From Wenzhouxiangella sp. 15190 (GTDB taxonomy: Bacteria; Pseudomonadota; Gammaproteobacteria; Xanthomonadales; Wenzhouxiangellaceae): 64,000 nucleotides of DNA. Positions 1-7,857 of this stretch are shown here, one piece after another. Numbering within the stretch: position 1 is the first letter of the stretch; each line of letters begins with the position of its first letter. The stretch is taken from contig NZ_QVMV01000030.1 in assembly GCF_003417465.1 (NCBI RefSeq), positions 1 to 64,000 on the forward strand, in the 5' to 3' direction. Under the pieces are notes generated by a model. It did not search any database, had not been told where the DNA came from, and saw nothing but the letters and a program-made list of their open reading frames with translations. A program made the translations under genes and the position numbers.

Positions 1-93
1 CTGCGAGGTCCCGGATAGCTGCTTTCGCAGCTTCCGGGACGACAAGGAATGCGATTTCCGGGGCGACAGGGGGAGTCGTTTCCGGGACGACAG
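1..93. repeat. Hairpin repeat cluster downstream of the Fe-S carrier gene
   Basis: Positions 8-40 form a nearly perfect hairpin: GTCCCGGA pairs with TCCGGGAC and AGCTGC with GCAGCT around a TTTC loop, with one bulged T. Two decayed half-units ending in TTCCGGGRCGACA follow at about 54-70 and 78-93. The same unit recurs at 1.93-2.06, 2.11-2.15, 2.62-2.81 and, as a variant, 32.92-32.97 kb. It is a REP-like dispersed palindrome lying just after the stop codon of the minus-strand gene. Confidence 0.8.
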
Positions 94-101
94 CGCGTGA
101 T

Positions 102-461
102 TCACCCGCCGACGGTGAAGCTTTCCCCACAGCCACACTCGCCGGTGACATTGGGATTGCGGAAGCGGAATTCGCGCACCAGGCCCTCGTTGACGAAATC
201 CACCGTGGTGCCGGCGACCATGGGCATGGCCTTGTCCGAGACGACGACTTTCAGGCCGTCCTGCTCGAATTCGTGGTCGGACTCCTCGACCTCGTGCGCC
301 AGCCCCACATCGTAGGCGTAGCCCGAGCAGCCGGTACGGCGGATATCGATGCGCAGTCCGACGCCCCCGTCGCGCTCGAGGAACTCGCGTACCCGCTCGA
401 CGGCCGATTCGGTGAGAAGAATGCCGGATTCGCTTGCGTTTTCTTGGGTTGCCGTAGCCAT
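102..461 (-). CDS. A-type iron-sulfur cluster carrier (IscA/SufA/ErpA family)
   Basis: This 119-residue HesB/IscA-family protein would receive and deliver [2Fe-2S] or [4Fe-4S] clusters to apoproteins in the cytoplasm. The three ligand cysteines are all present: one in RTGCSGYAY near residue 45 and the pair in GECGCGESF near the C-terminus. The C-terminal part reads closer to IscA/SufA than to E. coli ErpA, so I give no symbol. The ATG at 461 starts the conserved domain with a short extension. A promoter (TTGAAA, 17 bp, AATAAT) ends only 7 bases before this ATG, so the mRNA is probably leaderless. The gene is divergent from asnS, and no isc or suf operon genes are adjacent. Confidence 0.9.
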   Translation of the reverse strand: MATATQENASESGILLTESAVERVREFLERDGGVGLRIDIRRTGCSGYAYDVGLAHEVEESDHEFEQDGLKVVVSDKAMPMVAGTTVDFVNEGLVREFRFRNPNVTGECGCGESFTVGG

Positions 462-468
462 GTTGGGT

Positions 469-497
469 ATTATTGCGGCTCGCGCGACAGCTTTCAA
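469..497 (-). promoter_or_regulatory. Sigma70 promoter of the A-type carrier gene, probably leaderless
   Basis: On the minus strand TTGAAA (497-492) is separated by exactly 17 bases from AATAAT (474-469). Seven bases then precede the ATG at 461. A start site at the usual distance from the -10 box falls on or next to the A of the start codon, and there is no Shine-Dalgarno sequence. Confidence 0.6.
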
Positions 498-518
498 CGA
501 ATAAGGACTCTCAACACC

Positions 519-1919
519 ATGCAGACTGCCAGCATCAAGCAGGTGCTCGGCGGCGAAATCGCCGTCGGTTCCGAAGTCACCGTCCAGGGCTGGGTGCGTA
601 CCCGGCGCGACTCCAAGGCCGGATTTTCCTTCATCCACCTCAACGACGGCTCGACGCAAGGCAATCTGCAGCTGGTGGCCGACCAGGCGCTGCCCAATTA
701 CGAGGACGAGGTCCGGCATCTGACCTCGGGCTGCTCGCTGAGCTGCCGGGGCACCGTGGTCGAGTCCAAGGGCCGCGGCCAGTCGGTTGAGATCCAGGCC
801 GGGAAAATCGAGGTCATCGGCTGGGTCACCGACCCCGATACCTACCCCGTCCAGCCCAAGAAGCACAGCTTTGAATTCCTGCGCACGGTCGCCCACCTGC
901 GCCCGCGCACCAACACCTTCGGGGCGGTCACCCGGGTGCGTCATGCCGCCATGCAGGCGATTCACGAATTCTTCGACAGCCAGGGCTACTACTGGATCAA
1001 CACCCCGATCATCACCTCCTCGGATGCCGAGGGCGCCGGCCAGCTCTTTCGCGTGTCCACGCTGGACCTGATGAACCTGCCGCGCACCGACGACGGCAAG
1101 GTCGATTTCGGCGAGGACTTTTTCGGCCGCGAGGCCTTCCTGACGGTCTCCGGTCAGCTCAACGTCGAGGCCTACTGCCTGGCGATGAGCAAGGTCTACA
1201 CCTTCGGCCCGACCTTCCGGGCGGAAAACTCCAACACCGCCCGCCACCTGGCCGAGTTCTGGATGGTCGAGCCGGAAGTGGCTTTCGCCGACCTCGACGA
1301 CCTGGCCGACCTGTCCGAGGACTTCCTGAAGTCCGTGTTCACGCGCGTGCTCGATCGATGTGGCGAGGACATGGCCTTCTTCGCCGAGCGCATCGAGCCC
1401 GAGGCGGTCACCCGTCTGGAGAAGCTGATCAAGACCGAATTCGTGCAGATGGACTACGCCGAGGCCATCGATATCCTCAAGGCGTCCGGCAAGAAGTTCG
1501 AGTATCCGGCCGAATGGGGCCTGGACCTGCAGACCGAGCACGAACGCTACCTGACCGAGCAGCACTGCAAGGCGCCGGTGGTGGTCAAGAACTACCCCGA
1601 CGAGATCAAGGCCTTCTACATGCGCCTGAACGACGACGGCAAGACCGCCGCGGCCATGGATGTGCTCGCCCCCGGCATCGGCGAAATCATCGGCGGCTCG
1701 CAGCGCGAGGAACGCCTGGACATACTCGAGCGCCGCATGGCCGAGCACGGCCTCGATGCCGAGACCTACAGCTGGTACGTCGACCTGCGCCGCTACGGCA
1801 CCGTCCCGCACTCGGGATTCGGCCTCGGCTTCGAACGCCTGCTCAACTACATCACCGGCCTGACCAATATCCGCGACGTCATTCCGTTCCCCAGAACCCC
1901 CGGCCACGCGCCGTACTAG
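519..1919 (+). CDS. asnS: Asparaginyl-tRNA synthetase
   Basis: Charges tRNA-Asn with asparagine in the cytoplasm using ATP. The 466-residue length equals that of E. coli AsnS. The N-terminal OB-fold anticodon-binding domain (about residues 15-100, [18 protein letters not shown]) is followed by the class II catalytic core. Motif 2 is seen as [15 protein letters not shown] and motif 3 as [10 protein letters not shown] near the C-terminus. The ATG at 519 is preceded by AAGGA and starts at the family position; the longer open frame upstream overlaps the divergent gene and is not needed. The 3' end runs directly into hairpin repeats. Confidence 0.97.
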   Translation: MQTASIKQVLGGEIAVGSEVTVQGWVRTRRDSKAGFSFIHLNDGSTQGNLQLVADQALPNYEDEVRHLTSGCSLSCRGTVVESKGRGQSVEIQAGKIEVIGWVTDPDTYPVQPKKHSFEFLRTVAHLRPRTNTFGAVTRVRHAAMQAIHEFFDSQGYYWINTPIITSSDAEGAGQLFRVSTLDLMNLPRTDDGKVDFGEDFFGREAFLTVSGQLNVEAYCLAMSKVYTFGPTFRAENSNTARHLAEFWMVEPEVAFADLDDLADLSEDFLKSVFTRVLDRCGEDMAFFAERIEPEAVTRLEKLIKTEFVQMDYAEAIDILKASGKKFEYPAEWGLDLQTEHERYLTEQHCKAPVVVKNYPDEIKAFYMRLNDDGKTAAAMDVLAPGIGEIIGGSQREERLDILERRMAEHGLDAETYSWYVDLRRYGTVPHSGFGLGFERLLNYITGLTNIRDVIPFPRTPGHAPY

Positions 1920-1927
1920 CTCATATC

Positions 1928-2060
1928 GTGTCGTCCCGGCCCGAGCGGAGCGAGGAGCCGGGACCTCGCACGCCAACGCCCTGCACGGCCTGGCTCAGTG
2001 CCCGCCGATAAGTGCGAGGTCCCGGATAGCTGCTTTCGCAGCTTCCGGGACGACAGGGGG
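1928..2060. repeat. Inverted pair of hairpin repeats (REPIN-like)
   Basis: The unit at 1929-1970 reads GTCGTCCCGG...CCGGGACCTCGCA and is the reverse complement, in its outer parts, of the unit at 2012-2056 (GCGAGGTCCCGG...CCGGGACGACA). Each is itself a hairpin (stems 1933-1964 and 2019-2051). About 40 bases separate them. This two-unit inverted arrangement resembles REPINs, although the unit does not match the classical enterobacterial REP that I know. Confidence 0.75.
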
Positions 2061-2110
2061 AGCCGTTTTCAGGACGCTGGGGGCGTGTCCGCGGCGACAA
2101 TCGCAATCCC

Positions 2111-2155
2111 GTGTCGTCCCGGCCCGAGCGGAGCGAGGAGCCGGGACCTCGCACG
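2111..2155. repeat. Hairpin repeat unit at the 3' end of the GIY-YIG gene
   Basis: This is a near-exact copy of the 1929-1970 unit, and the following spacer sequence (CGCCAACACCCTGCACGGCC) is shared as well. It lies about 25 bases beyond the stop codon of the GIY-YIG gene, so the conserved repeat unit directly abuts that gene. Confidence 0.75.
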
Positions 2156-2177
2156 CCAACACCCTGCACGGCCTATC

Positions 2178-2501
2178 TCAGTAAGGCACTGACGAACCAG
2201 CGCCGTCGAACTCCGCCAACTCCGGAAACAGATCCCGCCAACCGGAATTCTGTTGCTCGATCAACGCCAACTTCCACGCCCGGCGCCAGCGCTTGAGCCG
2301 CTTTTCTCGCTCGATCGCGGCGCAGATGTCGCCACATGCCTCGAAATGAACCAGCCGACGCAAGCGATATTTGCGGGTAAACCCCGAAACCCTGCCCAGT
2401 CGATGCTCCCACACCCGCCGAACCAAATCATTGGTGACGCCAATGTAGAGCGTTCCTCGCAAACGGTTTGTCAGGATGTAGACGTAGTACTGACGATCCA
2501 T
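2178..2501 (-). CDS. Small GIY-YIG nuclease-superfamily protein
   Basis: A 107-residue single-domain GIY-YIG protein. The start YYVYILTNRLRGTLYIGVT carries the YVYI...LYIG version of the motif, followed by the conserved Arg of RRVWEHR and a basic helix (EREKRLKRWRR). Single-domain members of this family are usually annotated only as GIY-YIG nuclease family protein; a structure-specific DNA endonuclease role is plausible but unproven. Hairpin repeats lie on both sides (2111-2155 downstream, 2616-2806 upstream). This suggests either that the nuclease acts on them or that gene and repeats travel together. No partner gene is adjacent. Confidence 0.88.
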   Translation of the reverse strand: MDRQYYVYILTNRLRGTLYIGVTNDLVRRVWEHRLGRVSGFTRKYRLRRLVHFEACGDICAAIEREKRLKRWRRAWKLALIEQQNSGWRDLFPELAEFDGAGSSVPY

Positions 2502-2615
2502 TTATGAAGTGTTGGCGATGCGCCATGCTCGGATCGATCGGAATTCAGCGTTCGCAGATGTAGGAATTGCACGTTAAGAGGCGGGGGATTGTTTGGAGCC
2601 GTGCAACCCGAGGGG

Positions 2616-2806
2616 TGCGAGGTCCCGGATAATCGCTGCGCGATTTCCGGGACGACAGCCCCCGTGTCGTCCCGACCGGAGCGAAGCGGAGAGCCGGGAC
2701 CTCGCACGCCTGCCTCCGGCATAGCCTGGCTCAGTGCCCGCCGATGAGTGCGAGGTCCCGGATAACGGCTGCGCCGTTTCCGGGACGACAAGACGGGGCG
2801 GGTTCC
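2616..2806. repeat. Three-unit hairpin repeat array upstream of the GIY-YIG gene
   Basis: Three hairpins are present, with stems near 2622-2653, 2668-2700 and 2754-2784, followed by a decayed half-unit to about 2806. The outer two share orientation (GCGAGGTCCCGG to CCGGGACGACA) and the middle one is inverted. Inner stems differ (AATCGC/GCGATT against AACGGC/GCCGTT) yet stay self-complementary, so the structure is conserved while the sequence changes. The stretch 2502-2615 before it holds no gene that I can see. Confidence 0.78.
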
Positions 2807-2833
2807 GGGACGACAGGGGCGGGGCTGCCTTAT

Positions 2834-2863
2834 TTACAAAACATACATCCATGTATGTATAAT
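2834..2863 (+). promoter_or_regulatory. Promoter of the RND efflux operon
   Basis: A -35-like TTACAA at 2834-2839 and a perfect TATAAT at 2858-2863 are separated by 18 bases. The operator palindrome fills the spacer, so bound repressor would block RNA polymerase directly. The adaptor ATG lies 65 bases downstream of the -10 box. Confidence 0.65.
2841..2858. promoter_or_regulatory. TetR-family (AcrR/TtgR-like) operator
   Basis: A perfect inverted repeat, ACATACAT-CC-ATGTATGT, lies between the -35 and -10 boxes. From memory, the TtgR and AcrR operators have the same TTTACAAACA...ATGTA style. The TetR-type gene at the end of the same operon (7239-7856) is the obvious ligand-responsive repressor for it. 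Confidence 0.7.
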
Positions 2864-2928
2864 TGTGCGGTTGCCGAAGGACGCCCTGCCCGTCCGATTC
2901 AATCCCATCAGACCGGAGTCAACCGAAC

Positions 2929-4098
2929 ATGACGTTTTTCTGCCGTACCGGAACCCGGGTCCGGGACATGGCCGCCGTGTTTGCGGTCATTCTGCTGCTG
3001 TCTGCCTGTTCCGAGCCCCAGCAGGACCAGCAGCAGCCACCTCCCCCGGTCCGCTTCACGACCGTCGAAGCCACGGATGTCACGACCGAGGCGGAATACG
3101 CCGGCCGGGTGCGCGGTTCGCGCGAGGTCGAGGTGCGCTCGCGCGTGGAGGGCATTCTGCTCGAGCGGCTCTACAACGAGGGCCAGATAGTCGCCGCCGG
3201 CGACGAACTGTTCCGGGTCGATCCCGAACGCTACGAGATCGCCGTCCAGCGGGCGGAAGCCGAGCTGGCCAACGCCCGGGCCAGCTACAACCAGGCGCAG
3301 CGCGAATGGCGCCGAATCAGCGGGCTGTATGAACAAAATGCCGTCAGCGAGCGTGATCGCGACCAGGCGCAATCGGCACTGGAACTGGCCGAGGCGGGCG
3401 TGGCGCTGGCCCGGGCCGGATTGGCTTCGGCACAGCTCAATCTGGACTGGACCCGGGTCACCGCGCCGATCTCGGGCGTCACCGGGCTCGAAACGGTCTC
3501 GGAGGGCAGCCTGATCAGCACCGGCGCTCTGCTGACCACCATCACGCAGACCGATCCGGTACACGTGCGCTTCTCCCTGCCCGAGCGTGACGCGGTGATG
3601 CAGCAGCGTGCACGCCAGGCCATGCACGGCCGCGGTGAAACCACCGAGCAGACCGCCCGCCTGGAACTGCCCGACGGCCGCGAGTACGCCACGCCCGGAC
3701 GGGTCGACTTCACCGACGCCACCATCGACCCGCGCACCGGCAGCGTGTCGGCGCGGGCCGTGTTTCCCAACACCGACGGCGAACTGGTGCCCGGCCAGTT
3801 CGTCCGCATTCGCATGACCACGCGGTCATTCGAGCAGGTCTTCAGCGTGCCGCGCGAAGCCGTGGCGCAGGGGGCCGACGGGGCGCGCCTGTTCATCGTC
3901 GGCGACGACGACACGGTGAGCGCCCGGCTCGTCGAACTGGGCCCGACCAGCGGAGAAAGCCGGATCATCATTTCCGGGCTGGAGAACGGTGAGCGCGTGG
4001 TCGTCAGCGGACTGAACAACCTGCGCGACGGCATGCCGGTCCAGGCACAACCCGTCGAAGCGAACCCCGAATCCGCCAGCGAACAAGGCGACGCCTGA
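2929..4098 (+). CDS. RND efflux periplasmic adaptor lipoprotein (AcrA/MexA type)
   Basis: Membrane fusion protein of a tripartite multidrug pump, linking the inner-membrane RND permease to an outer-membrane channel. It has 389 residues with a signal peptide and the lipobox LLLSAC, so it should be lipid-anchored in the inner membrane. Lipoyl/barrel-sandwich halves (GRVRGSREVEVRSRVEG and TAPISGVTGLETVSEG) flank an alpha-helical hairpin at about residues 95-150. The ATG at 2929 is chosen because it begins the signal peptide. It lies two bases upstream of the permease gene. No outer-membrane factor gene is in the operon, so a TolC-like partner must be encoded elsewhere. Confidence 0.93.
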   Translation: MTFFCRTGTRVRDMAAVFAVILLLSACSEPQQDQQQPPPPVRFTTVEATDVTTEAEYAGRVRGSREVEVRSRVEGILLERLYNEGQIVAAGDELFRVDPERYEIAVQRAEAELANARASYNQAQREWRRISGLYEQNAVSERDRDQAQSALELAEAGVALARAGLASAQLNLDWTRVTAPISGVTGLETVSEGSLISTGALLTTITQTDPVHVRFSLPERDAVMQQRARQAMHGRGETTEQTARLELPDGREYATPGRVDFTDATIDPRTGSVSARAVFPNTDGELVPGQFVRIRMTTRSFEQVFSVPREAVAQGADGARLFIVGDDDTVSARLVELGPTSGESRIIISGLENGERVVVSGLNNLRDGMPVQAQPVEANPESASEQGDA

Positions 4099-4100
4099 TC

Positions 4101-7100
4101 ATGCTCAGATTCTTCATCGACCGGCCGATCTTCGCCTCGGTCATCTCGATCATCATCGTGCTGGCCGGCAGCGCGGCGCTTCGCGCCCTGCCGATCGAAC
4201 TGTACCCGGACGTGGTGCCGCCGCAGGTGGTCGTCCAGGCGAACTATCCCGGCGCCAGCGCCGATGTCATCGCCGAGACGGTTGCCGCGCCCATCGAGCA
4301 GGAGATCAACGGCGTCGACGACATGATCTACATGGAGTCGACCGCCACCGACTCCGGCGCCCTGACGATCACCGTGTCGTTCGAGATCGGCACCGACCCC
4401 GACCAGGCCACCATCAACGTCAACAACCGCGTGCAGGCGGCCCTGCCCCGGGTACCGCAGACCGTGCGCCAGCTGGGTGTACGCGTGGAGTCGCGCTCGA
4501 CCAACATCCTGCTGGTACCGGTGCTCTACTCGCCCGAGGGTTCGCACGACGCCCTGTTCATGTCCAACTACGCGCTGCTCAACGTGCTCGACGAGCTGGT
4601 GCGCGTGCCCGGCGTGGGCGATGCCTCGCTGTTCGGCCGCCAGGACTACTCGATGCGGATCTGGCTCAAGCCCGACAAGCTCGCCCAGTTCGGGCTGACC
4701 CCGGCCGACGTGGCCGGCGCGGTGCGCGACCAGAACGCGCAGTACGCCGCCGGCCGGCTCGGCGCCGAACCGGCGCCGGACGACACCGCCTTCACCATGG
4801 CGGTCTCGACCAGCGGCCAGCTCGCCGACGCCGAGGAATTCGAACGGATCATCCTGCGCTCGCAATCCGACGGCAGCGTGCTGCGCCTGGGCGATGTCGC
4901 CCGGGTCGAGCTCGGTGCCCAGGACTACAACTTCTCGGCCACCTACGACGACCAGCCCAGCGTGCCGATCGGCATCTACCTCCAGCCCGGCGCCAACGCG
5001 CTGGAAACCGCCCAGCGCGTGCGCGATGCCCTCGACGAAGCGCGAGGCCGCTTCCCGGCGGACCTGGACTACGCCATTCCCTTCGATACCACCGAATTCA
5101 TCGATATCTCGATCCGCGAGGTCTTCACCACGCTGGTCATCGCCACGCTGCTGGTGGTTCTGGTCACCTTTGTGTTCCTGCAGCACCTGCGCGCGACGCT
5201 CATCCCGGTACTGGCCATTCCCGTCTCGCTGGTGGGCACCTTCGCCGGCATGCTGGCGATGGGCTTTTCGATCAACCTGCTCACGCTGTTCGGGCTGGTG
5301 CTTTCGATCGGGATCGTGGTCGACAACGCCATCATCGTGATGGAAAACGTCGAGCGGCTGATGCACGAGAAGAACATGAAAGCGCGTGAGGCCTCGGTCC
5401 AGACCATGCAGCAGGTCGCCGGCGCCGTGGTGTCGTCCACGCTGGTGCTGGTGGCGGTATTCGCCCCGGTCGCCTTCCTGGGCGGCATGAGCGGCGAGCT
5501 GTACCGCCAGTTCGCGGTGACCATCGCGGTGTCGGTGGTCGTCTCCGGCGTGGTCGCACTGACCCTCACGCCGGCGATGTGCGCGCTGCTGCTCGACGGC
5601 GAACGGCGCGACGTGTCCAAACCCTTCCAGTGGTTCAACAAGGGGTTCGAGAAATTCACCAACGGCTTCGTGGCGAGCGTGGAATGGCTGCTGCGCCGCT
5701 CGGTCATCGGCGTCGGGCTGTTCGTGCTGGTCATCGTGCTGGCCGTGCTCGGGATGCAGCGCCTCGCCCCCGGCCTGGTGCCGGCCGAGGACCAGGGCGT
5801 GGCCCTGGTGTCCTACTCACTGCCGCCCTCGGCCTCGCTCAACCGCACCGTCGAATTTCGCGACCGGCTCTCCGAGTCGTTGCTGGCGATGGACGAGATT
5901 GACGACTTCACCACTTTCGCGGGTTTCGACATCATCTCCATGAGCCAGCGCACCAACTCGGGTGCCGGCTTCGCCAACCTGGCCGACTGGAGCGAGCGTG
6001 AAGGTCCGGGCCAGGATGCCCAGTCGATGACCGGACGCATCATGGGCATGGGCATGCAGATGCCCGACGGGTTCGTGATCTCGTTCGCCCCGCCGCCGAT
6101 CCAGGGCCTGTCGCTGACCGGCGGCGTGGAGGGCTACCTGGAAGTGCGCGGCGATGCCGACACCGCTGAAATCCAGGCCCTGGCCGCCCGCCTGATGGCC
6201 ACAGCCAACGAGCGCCCCGAGCTGACCAATGCGCGCACCACGCTGGATACCTCCTTCCCGCGCTACCGGGCCGAAGTCGACCGCGACAAGGCGCTGGCCG
6301 CCGGCGTGCCGATCGGCCAGGTGTTCTCGACCATGCAGGCCACCTTCGGCTCGCTCTACGTCAACGACTTCACGCTGTCCGGGCGCAACTGGCAGGTCAA
6401 CCTGCAGTCCGAAGGCGAGTTCCGCAGCACCCCCGAGGACCTTGACAAGGTCTTCGTGCGCTCGAACAGCGGCGAAATGATTCCGCTCAGTTCCCTCGTC
6501 CGTCTCGAGCGAACGTCGGGCGCGGATATCATCAACCGCTTCAACGTCAACTCGGCGGCCAAGATCATGGCCGACGCCGCCCCCGGCTACACCACCGGAG
6601 AGGCCAAGACCGCCATACAGGAAGTGCTCGACGCCGAAATCGACGATCGCAACGTACTACCCGGCTGGACCGGCGAGGCCTACCAGCTCGATGCCGCCGC
6701 CGGTGCCGGCACACTCGCCTTCGCCCTGGGCCTGGTGATGGTGTTTTTGATCCTCGCCGCCCAGTACGAGCGACTGACCCTGCCGCTGGCCGTGGCCACC
6801 GCCATACCCTTCGGCGTGCTCGGCGCGGCCCTGGCGGCCATGCTGCGCGGCTTTCCCAACGACATCTACTTCCAGGTGGGGCTGCTGGTGCTCATCGGCC
6901 TGGCCGCCAAGAACGCCATCCTGATCGTCGAGTTCGCCGCCCAGAACCGCGCATCGGGGATGAGTGCCTTCGAATCGGCCGCGGCGGCGGCTCGCCAGCG
7001 TTTCCGGGCCATCCTGATGACGGCATTCACCTTCATCATCGGCACCTTCCCGCTGGTCATCGCCAGCGGCGCCGGCGCGAACAGCCGCCAGGAGATCGGC

Positions 7101-7235
7101 ACCGTGGTGGTCGGCGGCATGATCTTCGCCTCTACCCTGGCGCTGTTGTTCGTGCCGCTGTTCTACAAGCTGTTCGAGGACTTCTCGGACTGGCTCCGGC
7201 GGCGGCGTACCGAATCAAGTTCCGGAGACGCCTAA
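4101..7235 (+). CDS. RND multidrug efflux permease, HAE1 family (AcrB/MexB type)
   Basis: Inner-membrane proton/drug antiporter of 1044 residues, the usual AcrB length. It opens with the classic FFIDRPIFASVISIIIVLAG helix and has two RND repeats, each with a large periplasmic loop. The TM4 proton-relay motif reads GIVVDNAIIVMENV, so only the first of the two Asp residues typical of AcrB is present and the second is Asn. The relay lysine is kept in GLAAKNAILIVEF. It is translated with the upstream adaptor, and the repressor gene follows three bases after the stop. Substrates cannot be told from sequence. Confidence 0.95.
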   Translation: MLRFFIDRPIFASVISIIIVLAGSAALRALPIELYPDVVPPQVVVQANYPGASADVIAETVAAPIEQEINGVDDMIYMESTATDSGALTITVSFEIGTDPDQATINVNNRVQAALPRVPQTVRQLGVRVESRSTNILLVPVLYSPEGSHDALFMSNYALLNVLDELVRVPGVGDASLFGRQDYSMRIWLKPDKLAQFGLTPADVAGAVRDQNAQYAAGRLGAEPAPDDTAFTMAVSTSGQLADAEEFERIILRSQSDGSVLRLGDVARVELGAQDYNFSATYDDQPSVPIGIYLQPGANALETAQRVRDALDEARGRFPADLDYAIPFDTTEFIDISIREVFTTLVIATLLVVLVTFVFLQHLRATLIPVLAIPVSLVGTFAGMLAMGFSINLLTLFGLVLSIGIVVDNAIIVMENVERLMHEKNMKAREASVQTMQQVAGAVVSSTLVLVAVFAPVAFLGGMSGELYRQFAVTIAVSVVVSGVVALTLTPAMCALLLDGERRDVSKPFQWFNKGFEKFTNGFVASVEWLLRRSVIGVGLFVLVIVLAVLGMQRLAPGLVPAEDQGVALVSYSLPPSASLNRTVEFRDRLSESLLAMDEIDDFTTFAGFDIISMSQRTNSGAGFANLADWSEREGPGQDAQSMTGRIMGMGMQMPDGFVISFAPPPIQGLSLTGGVEGYLEVRGDADTAEIQALAARLMATANERPELTNARTTLDTSFPRYRAEVDRDKALAAGVPIGQVFSTMQATFGSLYVNDFTLSGRNWQVNLQSEGEFRSTPEDLDKVFVRSNSGEMIPLSSLVRLERTSGADIINRFNVNSAAKIMADAAPGYTTGEAKTAIQEVLDAEIDDRNVLPGWTGEAYQLDAAAGAGTLAFALGLVMVFLILAAQYERLTLPLAVATAIPFGVLGAALAAMLRGFPNDIYFQVGLLVLIGLAAKNAILIVEFAAQNRASGMSAFESAAAAARQRFRAILMTAFTFIIGTFPLVIASGAGANSRQEIGTVVVGGMIFASTLALLFVPLFYKLFEDFSDWLRRRRTESSSGDA

Positions 7236-7238
7236 GTC

Positions 7239-7856
7239 ATGGCACGCCGAACCAAGGCCGAAGCCGAAGCCACCCGCGAATCCCTGCTCGATGCCGCCGA
7301 GGCGGTCTTTTACGAAAAGGGGGTCGCAAGGGCCAGCCTGCGCGAAATCGCCCACACCGCCGGTGTCACGCGCGGGGCCCTGTACTGGCACTTCGAGGGC
7401 AAGGCCGACCTGTTCCAGAGCATGCTCGAGCGCGTCCACATGCCCTTCGAGGAACTGGTCGAGGCCATACCCGACGAACAGCGGGCCGAGGGCCATCTCG
7501 ACGAGATTCGCCTGGCCTGCCTGCAGGCGATCGATCGGCTCGAACGCCCGCAGTACAAGCGCGTTCACGCCATCCTGCTGCATCGTTGCGAGTTCTTTGC
7601 CGATATCAACCCGGTCGGGATGCTGGCCGAACTCTCACGCGAGGCGGTGGCCGCCACCCTGCCCCGATTCGAAGCCGCACGCAGCGCCGGTGAGCTGCGT
7701 CCGGGGCTGAGTGCCGAAGACGCCAACCAACTGCTCCACGCAACCCTGCGCGGCCTGATTCATGGCTGGCATCTGGACACCTCGGCATTTTCACTCGCGG
7801 AGACCGGCAGTCGCCTGGTCGACCAGTGGTTCCGGCTGGTGTCGGCAGACGGCTGA
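7239..7856 (+). CDS. TetR/AcrR-family repressor of the upstream efflux operon
   Basis: A 205-residue regulator. The N-terminal helix-turn-helix (about residues 10-55: VFYEKGVARASLREIAHTAG, then VTRGALYWHF) is the AcrR/TtgR/NalC-style signature, and MARRTKAEAEATRESLL matches the usual start of that subgroup. The C-terminal half would bind drug-like ligands. It is the third gene of the adaptor-permease operon, so it would be autoregulated through the palindrome at 2841-2858. Its stop codon ends one base before the stop of the convergent phytochrome gene, leaving no room for a conventional terminator. Confidence 0.93.
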   Translation: MARRTKAEAEATRESLLDAAEAVFYEKGVARASLREIAHTAGVTRGALYWHFEGKADLFQSMLERVHMPFEELVEAIPDEQRAEGHLDEIRLACLQAIDRLERPQYKRVHAILLHRCEFFADINPVGMLAELSREAVAATLPRFEAARSAGELRPGLSAEDANQLLHATLRGLIHGWHLDTSAFSLAETGSRLVDQWFRLVSADG

Positions 7857-7857
7857 C

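Noticed and set aside
1-2810. CRISPR array as explanation for the 2-kb repeats
   Set aside because: Units are inverted relative to each other, spacing is irregular, spacers are themselves shared, and no cas gene is present.
3285-5366. 693-codon minus-strand frame opposite the RND adaptor and permease
   Set aside because: It is rich in His, Asp, Arg and Gly with no domain, a typical antisense shadow of a high-GC gene.
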